A DNA stretch of 64,000 nucleotides from Paralichthys olivaceus (GCF_024713975.1 NC_091116.1:3434463-3498462), one strand, 5' to 3'; counted from the stretch's first letter, positions 46,361 to 56,298 are shown. Notes: a model not told the origin generated them from the letters alone. Made by a program: numbers and translations.

Positions 46361-46836
46361 CCGATCTATTGGTTCGCAGAGATTCAGACAGCCAGGGAGG
46401 GGGGAGATGATCCTGCCGGTAGGTAGGTGAGAGGACAGAGAGCATCTAAAGAGGACACCTCTTTAGATGCTCTCTGTCCTCGAGAGGGAGGATAGCAGAG
46501 TGGAGGAGGCTTCCTCAGTAGATATTAGTGAAAATTGGTCTGTAGATGGTAGTGAGGAAAGAACAGTAGAGGCGAGAGCAGAGGGAGAGAGGGATTTCAG
46601 ATTGCGGCGGGTGTTGACCGCGTGAGGTCTGGGGGCGAGGGAGGTGGTGAATTTTAAGGGGAGAGAGAAAGTGACAGTGTGGTGGTCAGACACAGTGAGT
46701 GGGGTAACAGAGAGTGCCGAGGTACTACAGGACCTTGTGAAGACAAGATCGAGTTGATTCCCGGACCGGTGGGTCAATGAATTCAGAGGAGCGCAGCTTC
46801 TCTGGGGGGATGTTGAAGAGTGTCAAGAAGAATGCT
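46361..46836 (-). mobile_element. L2 LINE fragment, copy A (endonuclease part)
   Basis: The minus strand carries S-G-N-Q-L-D-L-V-F-T and V-S-D-H-H-T-V-T-F-S-L (endonuclease C-terminal blocks). It is the 5' continuation of the L2 copy whose RT part lies at 53810-55563, as the second repeat at 55564-56039 shows. It abuts tRNA-Asp. Confidence 0.8.
46431..46481. repeat. Perfect palindrome, 23-bp arms, in L2 copy A
   Basis: The arms 46431-46453 and 46459-46481 are exact reverse complements around 5 bases. It marks a junction inside the decayed L2, and the same palindrome is at 55634-55684. In copy 0 (about 24955) only the left arm is present. Confidence 0.95.
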
Positions 46837-46837
46837 T

Positions 46838-46909
46838 CTCCCCGTCGGGGAATCGAACCCCGGTCTTCCGCGTGACAGGCGGAGATACTGTCCACTATAC
46901 TAACGAGGA
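46838..46909 (-). tRNA. tRNA-Asp (GTC), copy A
   Basis: Identical in all visible bases to the gene at 25050, with full cloverleaf, A and B boxes intact. It shares about 185 bases of 5' flank with the other copies. Confidence 0.92.
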
Positions 46910-47095
46910 TTGGTGCAATAACCACATCGACAGGATGGTGGCGCTGTTCTCTTAAGGATAAGTCATTGTGTGTTGTGGCCTTGTACAGTGATCTGGAATT
47001 TGAAAAGTAATTTCCACTGAGGCCTAACATTGATAAGTTTGTGTTCCCTGTATTTATCTTTTTAATTTCCAACAGCCCCATCAATGAACAACAAC

Positions 47096-47596
47096 GCAAC
47101 TTTGTTGTATCGTTGCAAGAAAAAAATCATTACAATTTTCAAAAATTTCCTTCAGCAATATTGTCAGTGTTTCGTATCCAGTTGCTTCCTTGATGCAGAG
47201 TAAACTCCCTGCTCTTTCATCTCTCTCTGCAAATATGACATTTTGAAAATGATGTGTTAATAAAATATGAATAAAGTAGTGTTTTGACTACATATGTTCT
47301 TTTGAATGCTCACTTTCTTCCTTCAGTGATGATGCAAGGGTTCCGTATCTTTTTTTTCTTTGATGAACAGTCTTTCCTGCTCTTTCCAAGATGTGTCTCC
47401 TCTCAAGCAGCAGCAACTGCACCATCTGCTGGCGGCAAAGAGAATCATCACCCTAATCCACAGTTTTGCTACTTTGTGACCATTGACACTCTGGAGTTCC
47501 TTCAACTGTTTTATTGTGCAGGGAAAATAAACTGAAGGTGTCATTTTGTCTCCTCTGAAGCAGCAGCAACAGCGCCCTCTGCAAAGAAAAGTCTAA
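47096..47596 (-). repeat. 5S rDNA spacer, copy A
   Basis: Matches the spacer of the 5S units at 34242-36719, fused directly to the tRNA-Asp flank at 47095. It leads into the split 5S gene and includes its T-rich terminator. Confidence 0.85.
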
Positions 47597-47694
47597 AAAG
47601 CTTACAGCACCTGGTATTCCCAGGCGGTCTCCCATCCAAGTACTAACCAGGCCCGACCCTGCTTAGCTTCCGAGATCAGACGAGATCGGGCGTG
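47597..47694 (-). pseudogene. 5S rRNA 3' part, split by LINE copy A
   Basis: About 98 bases of 5S, from the C-A-C-G-C-C-C region to the 3' end, with intact A and C boxes and a T5 terminator. The first 23 or so bases lie at 53271-53293 beyond the LINE. Confidence 0.9.
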
Positions 47695-47841
47695 TTTTTT
47701 TTTTTTTCTCTTTTATTATAAAATAAATCAGTTTTTATGTACAAGAAAACTTGAATTCCAATGTAACATCACAAAAAATAAATAAAATCAAATGCAAACA
47801 ATAACCATCAGCTTTTACCAAATCGGCCCTCCTGCCAAGTA

Positions 47842-50800
47842 TTATGCAAAACTATACATCAGTTTTCCTTTGTGATTGACAGAAATGAAACTGCATCCCT
47901 TAACAAAGTGTTGAAATTCTTCCTTATCATACTTAAAAATTAAACTTATGTCTTTTTTCAACCCCGATACAAAGTAGGCCCAGACAGATATTATTCTTTG
48001 TTCAAAATGTGCTAGATTCCTTCTTAGCCATATAGCATATCTAGCGTGACTTAGTACATGGTTTATCATATTTATGTTTATTTTCTCTTTCTTTTCCCAT
48101 ACTCCAAAGAAAACAATTTTTTTCCAGTCCTTTCCCTCAAAGTACTGCTTCCCCCAGTTCTTTTGCAAGAAATCCTTTAACTTCGTGAAAAAGATCTTCA
48201 GCTTGTCACACTCATAATACAAATGCATTAATGTCTCCGGAACAGTTTTGCATATATCGCATTCCCTTCTTACATTCTTATTTATTTGGTGTATCACCAC
48301 ATTTGTGTACAGTCTGTTGTGCCGTAATTTAAAGTCATGATCCTGACATTCTATACTATTCTTGCTTACATTCCACTGCTTCCATATTTGATTTCCTTCC
48401 ATACCTGGGAACACCTTTTCCCAAACCTTTTCCGATGCAGGTTCCTTAAATTCATTTTGGATCAGCGCTTTGTAGTAGTCTTTTACCTTTGAATCACTTA
48501 GTGGCCTTTTCTCACCATTATTTTCCATATATAACTCGGGGAACGTTATTTTCCTTTCTATAACCACGTTATTTTCTATTTGCCTCACCCAATCTATTGG
48601 TATGCTTCCTTTTATTTTGTCATACATATTTACAGTAGTTGTTTCATTCATTTCATCGTCATACTCCTTAACTGCGTCTATTATAGCCTGGTCCCTTAGA
48701 AACCCAGGTATGAATTCATATAGGCAATCTTTTATTTGCGTTAGTCCGGAATAAAATAATTTTTTATCCCATAGCATGTTATTGTTCATTTTTATCAATG
48801 GGTTACACCATATTGGTTGATTTATTACCTGACTGTATTTTGTGCAGTCATATTTAATGTTTATTCTGTATTTCCCCCATGCCTCAAACACCTCTTTATA
48901 ATATCTAGGCACTTTCTCATATATGGAGCTTTTCATTATCATTATTAGACCGTTTTCTTCACATCTTCCATTTTTATATAAATATTCCCTAAAAACATTT
49001 TTCCATCCATAATCAATCCTATCGTACAGATACTTTTTAACAGTTTTTATTCGTATTGCTTTTTTCTTAATATTCAAATCCACCAGTTTCAATCCTCCTT
49101 CTTCATATTTCCCTATCAGTGTCTTTTGTGCTATTCTTGCCAGTTTCCCATCCCAAATGTAATTTGTAATTGTGCTGTTTAGCTCTTTGTGCACCCACTC
49201 TGGCATGTCTATCACCGTCAAGGCATAGACAATCTTGGATAGTATTAATGCATTTACCACTAAAACCTTCCCCTTTAATTTTAATCTCCTCGGCTTCCAC
49301 GCATTTAATGTGTTTTTCACTTTATTTATTACCCCATTCCATGTCTCATCTCTCGCCTCCTTTTCTTTCCCTCCCATATTTATCCCCAATATTTTCATAT
49401 AATCCTTTGAAATTCTAAAAGGTATGTTACAATCACTTTGGCTTATATTTCCGACGTACATTATTTCAGTTTTGTCTATATTTACTTTAGCCCCTGCTGC
49501 TCTCCCATATACTTCCATTTTTCCCATTATCCTTTTCACGCTATTCATATTTTTTACCATACAAGTGGTGTCATCAGCATATTGCTGTATTTTGCTTTCA
49601 CCTCCATTTGGCAATTTTATCCCCTCTATTTTCTTATCCTTCTTTATCATTTCCGCGAGACTTTCTGCAGTTAAGCTGTAAAGTACTGCCGATAGCGGGC
49701 ACCCTTGCCTCACAGATCTCTCCAATGGAAAAGGATCCGTTATAGCTCCATTTATTTTTATCCTACTCTTTGCATTTTTGTACAATAATTTAATCCAGTT
49801 GATTATTCTTTGCCCAAAACCAAATTTTTCTAATGTGCAAAATAAAAAACTATGCTCAACCCTATCGAAAGCTTTATCAAGGTCCATACTTAAAATAATT
49901 CCACCATCCTTCCCCATGCATTCAATTGTGTCCCTTATTGTGCAAATAATGTCCGATATGTCCCTCCCTGGTATCCCGTACGCCTGTGTTGGTGCTATGA
50001 TTGTTGGTGCTGCTGTTTTTATTCTGTTTACTAATACTTTTGCTAAAATCTTGTAATCTGTGTTTAGTACAGTTAGCGGCCTATAGTTTTCCAGTTTTCT
50101 TTTGCTTCCCTTATTTTTATATATGATCGTTATTAGTCCTGTTGCCAGCGACTCTGGTACCTCCTGCTCCTTCTCCATCTCTGCATAAATTATGCTTAAA
50201 ATTGGGAGCAGCTCGTCGATAAATGTTTTATAAAATTCACTTGTAAGGCCATCTGTTCCCGGACTTTTATTGGTATTTAATGACATTATTGATTCTTTTA
50301 TTTCTATGACTTTGATGTTGTCATCACACATACTTTTCTCATCATTTGTTATCGTTTTCTTAATATTACCTAATACTGTAATTCTATCTTCCTCCTTTGC
50401 AATTCCTTTTTTGTATAGATTTTTATAAAATGTCCCAACATTTCCAATAATGTCCACAAAATCATTTACTATCTCTCCATTTTCATTTTCTAACTCTTCA
50501 ATATATACCCTCTCCTGTTTCCTTTTTTCTAATCCCAAAAAATATCCTGTGCATCTCTCCCCCTTCATCGCATATTTCTCCCTACTCCTTGTTATTGCCC
50601 CCATACATTTATTCTGTTCATAAACGTCCAGTTTGGATTTCACCTTTATGTATTGTTCTATGCTATGTTTTGGATCCTTATCAATTCTTTCTGCCTCTTC
50701 TGCCAGCTCATCCTTCAACCATTTTATTTTCTCTCTTTCTTTAAAAGCCCGGACCTTTGCATATCTAATACTTATTGTCCTTATCTTTTGCTTCAGTCTT

Positions 50801-51678
50801 TCCCACCATAATCCCTTGCTTCTACATATGTCTATGTTATTTTTTCCATTCTCTATGCAGGCCACTATTTTCCTTCTATATCCCTCTTCCTCTAGGAGAG
50901 TATTGTTTAGGCACCACACTCCTCCTCCCCTTCTCTCTATCCCAGTACCAACCTCTATTGACAGGATTGCATGGTCACTGAATGATGTGAATTCATACAC
51001 CATATTTTTTATAAATTTAACCATTGTCTGATGTGCTATACATAAGTCTATCCTGCTTTGTTTTAGTTCCCCCATTACTATTTGCCTTCTTGAGTATTCT
51101 CTCCTGTTTGGGTTTTCGTTCCTCCATACATCAATTAATTGTTTTTCCTCCAATGTTTTCAGAAAAATCTTTCTTGAAGTATCATTTTTTAATTGCTTCC
51201 CTCTTGCCACATCCAACCTTGTACTTTTTAAATTAAAATCTCCCACTATTATACAGTTTCCCACACACCATTTTCCTAAATCCAAGAAAAAAACCTTCCT
51301 GTCTGCTTCTATATTTGGTGCATATATATTAATTATTCGGTACTCTATCTTTTTGTATTTAAATTCTATGATTATGGCTCTTCCTTCTTTTCCTTTGTAG
51401 ATTTCTTTGAGGTTTTCTACAGCATTATTTCTTATCAGGATTGCTACCCCACATGATTTATCCGTACCATGGTTTGTATACATAATGTCTTTCCATTTTG
51501 TTTTTATATCTTCCATGATCTGGTCTGTCCAGTTCGTTTCTTGCAGACATAATATGTCATTATTTCTACATTTATTTAATAGTTTTTCAAATTTGCTTTG
51601 ATTTCTTAGCCCATTTGTGTTGAATGAAATCAAGCTTAACATTAAACATATAATTATGGTTTCATTCCCAACCTTCAT
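47842..51678 (-). CDS. Tx1-like LINE ORF2: endonuclease-reverse transcriptase, 1278 aa (copy A)
   Basis: ORF2 provides target cleavage and target-primed reverse transcription. The endonuclease spans residues about 10-245 with N-T-N-G-L-R, Q-E-T-N-W (Glu47), G-D-F-N (Asp147, Asn149) and F-S-D-H-A (Asp235, His236). The reverse transcriptase spans about 465-780 with K-S-P-G-T-D-G, N-Y-R-P-L-T, D-L-D-K-A-F-D-R-V, R-Q-G-C-P-L-S and the catalytic Y-A-D-D (700-703). Near the C-terminus C-D-I-C then H-L-Y-Y-E-C forms the CCHC motif of the L1 group. The ATG overlaps the ORF1 stop in an ATGA, suggesting translation by termination-reinitiation. The frame is fully open at the family's normal length. Confidence 0.95.
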   Translation of the reverse strand: MKVGNETIIICLMLSLISFNTNGLRNQSKFEKLLNKCRNNDILCLQETNWTDQIMEDIKTKWKDIMYTNHGTDKSCGVAILIRNNAVENLKEIYKGKEGRAIIIEFKYKKIEYRIINIYAPNIEADRKVFFLDLGKWCVGNCIIVGDFNLKSTRLDVARGKQLKNDTSRKIFLKTLEEKQLIDVWRNENPNRREYSRRQIVMGELKQSRIDLCIAHQTMVKFIKNMVYEFTSFSDHAILSIEVGTGIERRGGGVWCLNNTLLEEEGYRRKIVACIENGKNNIDICRSKGLWWERLKQKIRTISIRYAKVRAFKEREKIKWLKDELAEEAERIDKDPKHSIEQYIKVKSKLDVYEQNKCMGAITRSREKYAMKGERCTGYFLGLEKRKQERVYIEELENENGEIVNDFVDIIGNVGTFYKNLYKKGIAKEEDRITVLGNIKKTITNDEKSMCDDNIKVIEIKESIMSLNTNKSPGTDGLTSEFYKTFIDELLPILSIIYAEMEKEQEVPESLATGLITIIYKNKGSKRKLENYRPLTVLNTDYKILAKVLVNRIKTAAPTIIAPTQAYGIPGRDISDIICTIRDTIECMGKDGGIILSMDLDKAFDRVEHSFLFCTLEKFGFGQRIINWIKLLYKNAKSRIKINGAITDPFPLERSVRQGCPLSAVLYSLTAESLAEMIKKDKKIEGIKLPNGGESKIQQYADDTTCMVKNMNSVKRIMGKMEVYGRAAGAKVNIDKTEIMYVGNISQSDCNIPFRISKDYMKILGINMGGKEKEARDETWNGVINKVKNTLNAWKPRRLKLKGKVLVVNALILSKIVYALTVIDMPEWVHKELNSTITNYIWDGKLARIAQKTLIGKYEEGGLKLVDLNIKKKAIRIKTVKKYLYDRIDYGWKNVFREYLYKNGRCEENGLIMIMKSSIYEKVPRYYKEVFEAWGKYRINIKYDCTKYSQVINQPIWCNPLIKMNNNMLWDKKLFYSGLTQIKDCLYEFIPGFLRDQAIIDAVKEYDDEMNETTTVNMYDKIKGSIPIDWVRQIENNVVIERKITFPELYMENNGEKRPLSDSKVKDYYKALIQNEFKEPASEKVWEKVFPGMEGNQIWKQWNVSKNSIECQDHDFKLRHNRLYTNVVIHQINKNVRRECDICKTVPETLMHLYYECDKLKIFFTKLKDFLQKNWGKQYFEGKDWKKIVFFGVWEKKEKININMINHVLSHARYAIWLRRNLAHFEQRIISVWAYFVSGLKKDISLIFKYDKEEFQHFVKGCSFISVNHKGKLMYSFA

Positions 51679-53051
51679 TTTGTCCTTCTTTCCTCCTTCT
51701 TCCTCCTTTTCTCCTCAGCTCGGAGCACAGCTTTCCTTTTCTTTGTGGTCCCCTCCGCCTTTCGTTCCTTCTGCGGTCTGGTTACACTCTCTTCCTCTGA
51801 AATATCCTCGATAACCATGAAGTCCATCGCAGTTTCCCTCTCGTCTCGATTTCCTTCTCCATGCTGCTTTACTCCAATGCCGCCGGTTCCGTCTGCTGGA
51901 GTCTTTTCACGGGGAGCCTTCTCTCCACTCGATTCCTCTCCGGACCGGCTCTCCTCCTGCCCTGTAGTTTCCACCACGTCTCCTGCTGCGACGTCCCTCT
52001 GGGTTTGCCGTTCTTGGTTCTGCACCTTGGACTCCACCCCGCTCTCTGGGACGCCCCCTGGGTCTCCCTCCGTCTGCATGTCGTCATCGTCGCTTTCCTC
52101 TGTCTCCTCCTTCTCGCTGTCAGTGCTGTTGCCCTCCTCCTCCACATCGACATCTTCTCTCTCCGCTGCTTTTGGCACACACTCCCTTGCATAGTGTCCC
52201 TGTTCTTTACATCTGTGACATCTGAATTCTGGGCATTCTCTGAAGATGTGACCCGGTTGTATACATAGTCTGCATACTTTCCTCTGTCCGTCATGGATCA
52301 CGCGAAAGTATTCTCCCCCCACTAGTGTTTCGAACTTGGTTGAGTAGGGTAACGATTTCACTGTTTCAGTGAACCGGACCTTCAAGAACCTGGTTCCATC
52401 GGCTACGTCCGTTCCTGGCCACATTCTTCTTTTGATTGGCGAGATTGCCTTAACTCCCCATTCTGCAAGTTTTAAAAGAATGACACGATCCACAATGTAC
52501 GTCGGCAAGTTTAGAAATGATACCACTAGTTCGTCATTTCTAATTTCTTTTGCAAAAATCGTGCTCTTCTTTATTCTAATCCCATCTAACAGTTTATCCT
52601 TCCCTTCAACATTGTCCATTGTTATTTCATATTTCTTGGGCGTGGTAAAACGGCATCCATTCACCACCCCGCACGTTTTTTTAACTTCACTCAAAAGTTC
52701 CATCATAGTCACCATCTCATCTCCAATGATCTCTACCGCCAAGGTAAGCCCCCTCTCAAATTTCTTTTCTGTGCTTGGAAGAGGCTCCGAGGTACTTTTA
52801 CTGCTGTCCGTGATCCTTCTCGTGGTCGTTTCCTTTCCAATGTCGGCATTCTTTGTCGGTTGCTGCATCTTGCCGTTGTCAATGATCCTGCAGGTGGTCG
52901 TGGTCTTTCCCTGGTCAGTATTCTTAGGCGATCTCTGCTCCATGTCGTTTTCCATATTCTTTGTCGTTGTGCTTGCCGGTCCGCTGTCAGCTGCCATGAG
53001 ATCTGTCCTACTCCTCTCTACTCGCTCTCTCCTCTCTTTGACGTCACTCAT
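51675..53051 (-). CDS. Tx1-like LINE ORF1: RNA-binding protein, 458 aa (copy A)
   Basis: ORF1 of this clade coats the LINE RNA. Residues about 95-245 look like an RRM-type fold (V-V-S-F-L-N-L-P, F-L-K-V-R-F-T). Two CCHC knuckles follow at Cys260-Cys273 and Cys278-Cys291 (C-x2-C-x4-H-x4-C each). The C-terminal 160 residues are low-complexity, first acidic then strongly basic (R-R-K-K-E-E-R-R). Its stop overlaps the ORF2 start by ATGA. Two residues differ from copy B (Asp/Gly35 and Gly/Ala101). The frame is open from ATG 53051, about 200 bases from the element's 5' end. Confidence 0.93.
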   Translation of the reverse strand: MSDVKERRERVERSRTDLMAADSGPASTTTKNMENDMEQRSPKNTDQGKTTTTCRIIDNGKMQQPTKNADIGKETTTRRITDSSKSTSEPLPSTEKKFERGLTLAVEIIGDEMVTMMELLSEVKKTCGVVNGCRFTTPKKYEITMDNVEGKDKLLDGIRIKKSTIFAKEIRNDELVVSFLNLPTYIVDRVILLKLAEWGVKAISPIKRRMWPGTDVADGTRFLKVRFTETVKSLPYSTKFETLVGGEYFRVIHDGQRKVCRLCIQPGHIFRECPEFRCHRCKEQGHYARECVPKAAEREDVDVEEEGNSTDSEKEETEESDDDDMQTEGDPGGVPESGVESKVQNQERQTQRDVAAGDVVETTGQEESRSGEESSGEKAPREKTPADGTGGIGVKQHGEGNRDERETAMDFMVIEDISEEESVTRPQKERKAEGTTKKRKAVLRAEEKRRKKEERRTK

Positions 53052-53250
53052 TCAAAACACACACACCCTCAAAAAAAGAGATGTTCCCCCGAACAGCAAG
53101 CTGCTGGGGGAATAAAATCGAACACAAAAAGTAAAAAAACACTCTCACTCACTTTCAATCTAGCCCAAAACAAAAAAACAAAAGAATTCCTCCTGCTCTC
53201 TCCACCTGCTCTCTCTGCTCCTTCACTGCCTGGTTGCACACCTGAACGCA

Positions 53251-53293
53251 ATCAGACGTGATCAGTTGTGTTCAGGGTAGTATGGCCGTAAGC
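53251..53293 (-). pseudogene. 5S rRNA 5' part, split by LINE copy A
   Basis: GCTTACGGCCATACTACCC at the minus-strand start, then about 20 bases that match the next 5S segment imperfectly (the target-duplication candidate). The upstream TATA-like box remains at 53318-53324. Confidence 0.82.
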
Positions 53294-53498
53294 GATAGAC
53301 TCCAGCCACAATACCTCCTTTATACATGTGAATCATCACTCACTCGCAGTTTTGAATCTCTCTTCTGAAATCTCAAAGGACCCCTAGTAGCAAATTCTTT
53401 GCAAATAGATTTGGCTCCTCTCAGAAAACGGCTTATGGGACTCTGGTTGGTTATGGTGTATTTACCAGTGTCAGGCCCTGGGGATTCACTGTTCGTCA

Positions 53499-53571
53499 GT
53501 GTCTGTAGTGTAGTGGTTATCACCTTTTCTTAACACGTGAAAGGTCCTCAGCCTGAAACTGGGCAGAAACA
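53499..53571 (+). tRNA. tRNA-Val (AAC)-like gene, copy A
   Basis: Same 73 bases as at 26473, with the same damaged T loop, about 206 bases from the 5S start. Confidence 0.68.
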
Positions 53572-53596
53572 ACTTCTGTCTCAAAAAAATGTCTAT

Positions 53597-53631
53597 TGCA
53601 TTAGCCGGGAATCGAACCCGGGCCTCCCGCG
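53597..53631 (-). pseudogene. tRNA-Gly (GCC) 3' half, copy A
   Basis: T arm and acceptor of tRNA-Gly-GCC on the minus strand, cut after CCCGCG at 53631 by a different element. The other half was not found. Confidence 0.85.
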
Positions 53632-53809
53632 CGGCAGCCGTGGTTAGTTTAGCTAAACGGCCCTGAACACTTTCCCATTCATTGTCTATGGTAGGACTAA
53701 ACTACTATGGACGTAATGCTCCTCGTGGCCACTGAACATGTTGGGGCTGTTTTTAGCTTCATCTCCAGTTCTCTTCCTCGATTTCTCTTTTAACTTCAAG
53801 GACTGACTG
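53632..53809 (+). mobile_element. Diverged relative of the tRNA-Gly-targeted element, 5' 178 bp only
   Basis: It starts CGGCAGCCGTGG at the very base where the 3605-bp element starts in the other tRNA-Gly copies. It then shows scattered similarity to that element ('agtttagcta', 'ctgaac', 'gtaat', 'tggccact' in the same order). It is cut by the L2 fragment at 53810. Confidence 0.6.
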
Positions 53810-55563
53810 AAGAAGAAGCATCAGGAGTATTGATCTCAACAACAACTTTATGTGTCTGTTTTCACCAACAAAGGTAAGCGATTCCGCTGTCCTGACTTTG
53901 TTCGGGAGTTTGTTCATCCACTGAGGTGCCAAAACAGAGAAGAGTCGCAACTTCTCTGAGCGGGCTTTGTTTGCTCTCAGCGATGGGGGTACCAGTCGGC
54001 CAGCTGATGAACGAAGTGCTCTCGCTGGGGCATGTGGTCTGACCAGTGTTTGGAGGTAGATGGGTGCAGTTCCATTGACGGCCTTGAAGGCCAGCACCAT
54101 CATCTTGAATCGGATGCAGGCCCCAACAGGAAGCCAGTGCAGGTCACGGAGGAGGGGGTCACACGGGAGAATTTGGGAGAGGCTGGGAGTACAGCCAAGA
54201 GGGAGTTGCAATAGTCCAGGTGGGAGATGACCAGCACTTGGACCAGGAGTTGTGTTGTGTCTTTTGTGAGGAAAGACCGGATCCTGCAGATATTGTAGAG
54301 GGCAAACCTGCAGGATCGGGCCACATCAGTGATGTTGGGGGTGCAGGACAGTCCATTGTCGAGGATTACGCCCAGGTTCCTTGCCGTCGACGAAAGTGAT
54401 ACCGTGACATCCTCGACAGTGACTGACAGGTCCATATGAGGGCAGTCTTTCCCCGGGATGAAGAGCAGTTCAGTTTTCTAAGGTTGAGTTTGAGGTGATG
54501 CGCAGCTGTCCAAGCGGAGATGTCTGCCAGACATTCCGAGATGCACGTCACAACGTGAGTGCTGGAGGAGTATGTGGGAAAAGAGAGGAACAGTTGGGTG
54601 TCGTCGGCATAACAGTGGTAAGAGAATCCATGCGATGTGATTGCAGAGCCTAGTGATCTAGTGTATAGTGAAAACAGAAGTGGTCCTAATACTGAGCTTT
54701 GAGGGACACCAGTTTCCAGAAGGCAGGGATTGGACAAGGTGCCGTTTCATGTGACCTGAAAGGTGCGATTTGTCAGGTATGATGTGAACCAGGTCAGAGC
54801 AGAGTCAGCAATGCCAAGTTCAGCCAGAGTGGAGAGGAGGATTTGGTGGTTGACTTTGTCAAACGCAGAGGATAAGCCGAGGAGAATGAGGACTGACGAG
54901 ATGGACGAGGCTCTGGCGGCACAGAACGACTCAGTCGCCGTGAGGAGGGCCGTCTCAGTGGAGTGACCAGTCCTAAAGCCTGACTGATTAGGGTCAAGGA
55001 GGTCATTTTCTGTAAGATAGGAGGACAGTTGGTTGTAGACTGCACGTTCCAGTGTTTTAGAGAGGAATGAAAGAAGAGATACAGGTCTGTAGTGACGGAT
55101 GTCAGCTGTGTCGTGAGAGATGTCTTGGAGAAGGGAGGAGGGAATCGGGTCAAGGGAACAGGTGGTGGCACGGTTAGACGTCACTAGCGTGAGAACATCT
55201 TCAGAGGAGAGAGGGCTGAAGCAGGTAAGGCCATCAGAGGTGAGGTTTGGGGGAGGTGCTTTCTGGATGGGCATAGGAGTAAATGAGGAGCTGATGTCTT
55301 TTACTTTCTTGGTAAAGTAAGTTGGAAAGTCATCAGCAGTGAGGAAGGAAGGAGGGGGAGGAGTAGGAGGGGTGAGAAGAGAAGAGAAGAGAATAAGGAA
55401 AATAGTTTCCTGGGGTTGGAGGCAGAGGAATTGATCGTTGACAGGTAGAAGGCAGATTTAGCTGCTGATACTGTTGAGGTGAAGTCAGAGAGGAGGTGGT
55501 GGTAATGGGCAAGGTCATCAGGATGATGTGATTTTCTCCATTTTCTCTCTGCTGCTCGTAGCA
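53810..55563 (-). mobile_element. L2 LINE, decayed (RT part of copy B)
   Basis: Collinear with 23111-24960: L-H-W-L-P-V-G-A tail, then Y-A-D-D-T-Q-L-F (54737-54366), then H-S-T-E-T-A-L-L (55274-54747), then the L-S-E-S-L-R-T-N-R linker. Pieces lie in different frames with about four breaks. It continues into 55564-56039. Confidence 0.85.
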
Positions 55564-56039
55564 CCGATCTATTGGTTCGCAGAGATTCAGACAGCCAGGG
55601 AGGGGGGAGATGATCCTGCCGGTAGGGAGGTGAGAGGACAGAGAGCATCTAAAGAGGACACCTCTTTAGATGCTCTCTGTCCTCGAGAGGGAGGATAGCA
55701 GAGTGGAGGAGGCTTCCTCAGTAGATATTAGTGAAAATTGGTCTGTAGATGGTAGTGAGGAAAGAACAGTAGAGGCGAGAGCAGAGGGAGAGAGGGATTT
55801 CAGATTGCGGCGGGTGTTGACCGCGTGAGGTCTGGGGGCGAGGGAGGTGGTGAATTTTAAGGGGAGAGAGAAAGTGACAGTGTGGTGGTCAGACACAGTG
55901 AGTGGGGTAACAGAGAGTGCCGAGGTACTACAGGACCTTGTGAAGACAAGATCGAGTTGATTCCTGGACCGGTGGGTCAATGAATTCAGAGGAGCGCAGC
56001 TTCTCTGGGGGGATGTTGAAGAGTGTCAAGAAGAATGCT
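55564..56039 (-). mobile_element. L2 LINE fragment, copy B (endonuclease part)
   Basis: Repeats 46361-46836 at +9203. Includes the perfect palindrome 55634-55684 and S-R-N-Q-L-D-L-V-F-T. Confidence 0.82.
55634..55684. repeat. Perfect palindrome, 23-bp arms, in L2 copy B
   Basis: The arms 55634-55656 and 55662-55684 are exact reverse complements and identical to the copy at 46431. Confidence 0.95.
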
Positions 56040-56040
56040 T

Positions 56041-56112
56041 CTCCCCGTCGGGGAATCGAACCCCGGTCTTCCGCGTGACAGGCGGAGATACTGTCCACTA
56101 TACTAACGAGGA
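56041..56112 (-). tRNA. tRNA-Asp (GTC), copy B
   Basis: Third identical tRNA-Asp gene, with full cloverleaf, anticodon loop CTGTCAC and B box GGTTCGATTCC. Confidence 0.92.
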
Positions 56113-56298
56113 TTGGTGCAATAACCACATCGACAGGACGGTGGCGCTGTTCTCTTAAGGATAAGTCATTGTGTGTTGTGGCCTTGTACAGTGATCTGGA
56201 ATTTGAAAAGTAATTTCCACTGAGGCCTAACATTGATAAGTTTGTGTTCCCTGTATTTATCTTTTTAATTTCCAACAGCCCCATCAATGAACAACAAC

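Larger units (their letters stand above)
47695..53250 (-). mobile_element. Tx1-clade LINE inserted in a 5S rRNA gene, full-length copy A
   Basis: On the minus strand the order is 5S start, 5' UTR (53250-53052), ORF1, ORF2, 3' UTR, a poly-A of about 13 (47707-47695), 5S remainder. LINE and 5S gene are in the same sense. The short segment 47675-47694 of 5S reappears in diverged form at 53251-53270 (16 of 20 matching), either an aged target duplication or a target-like 5' end. Tx1-clade elements include sequence-specific ones; Mutsu is the one I recall from 5S rRNA genes. Both ORFs are open, so this copy may be competent. Confidence 0.9.

Noticed and set aside
51745-53115. Long plus-strand frames over the LINE ORF1 (also at 60948-62318)
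   Set aside because: Antisense shadows of ORF1; both copies show them only because ORF1 is conserved.
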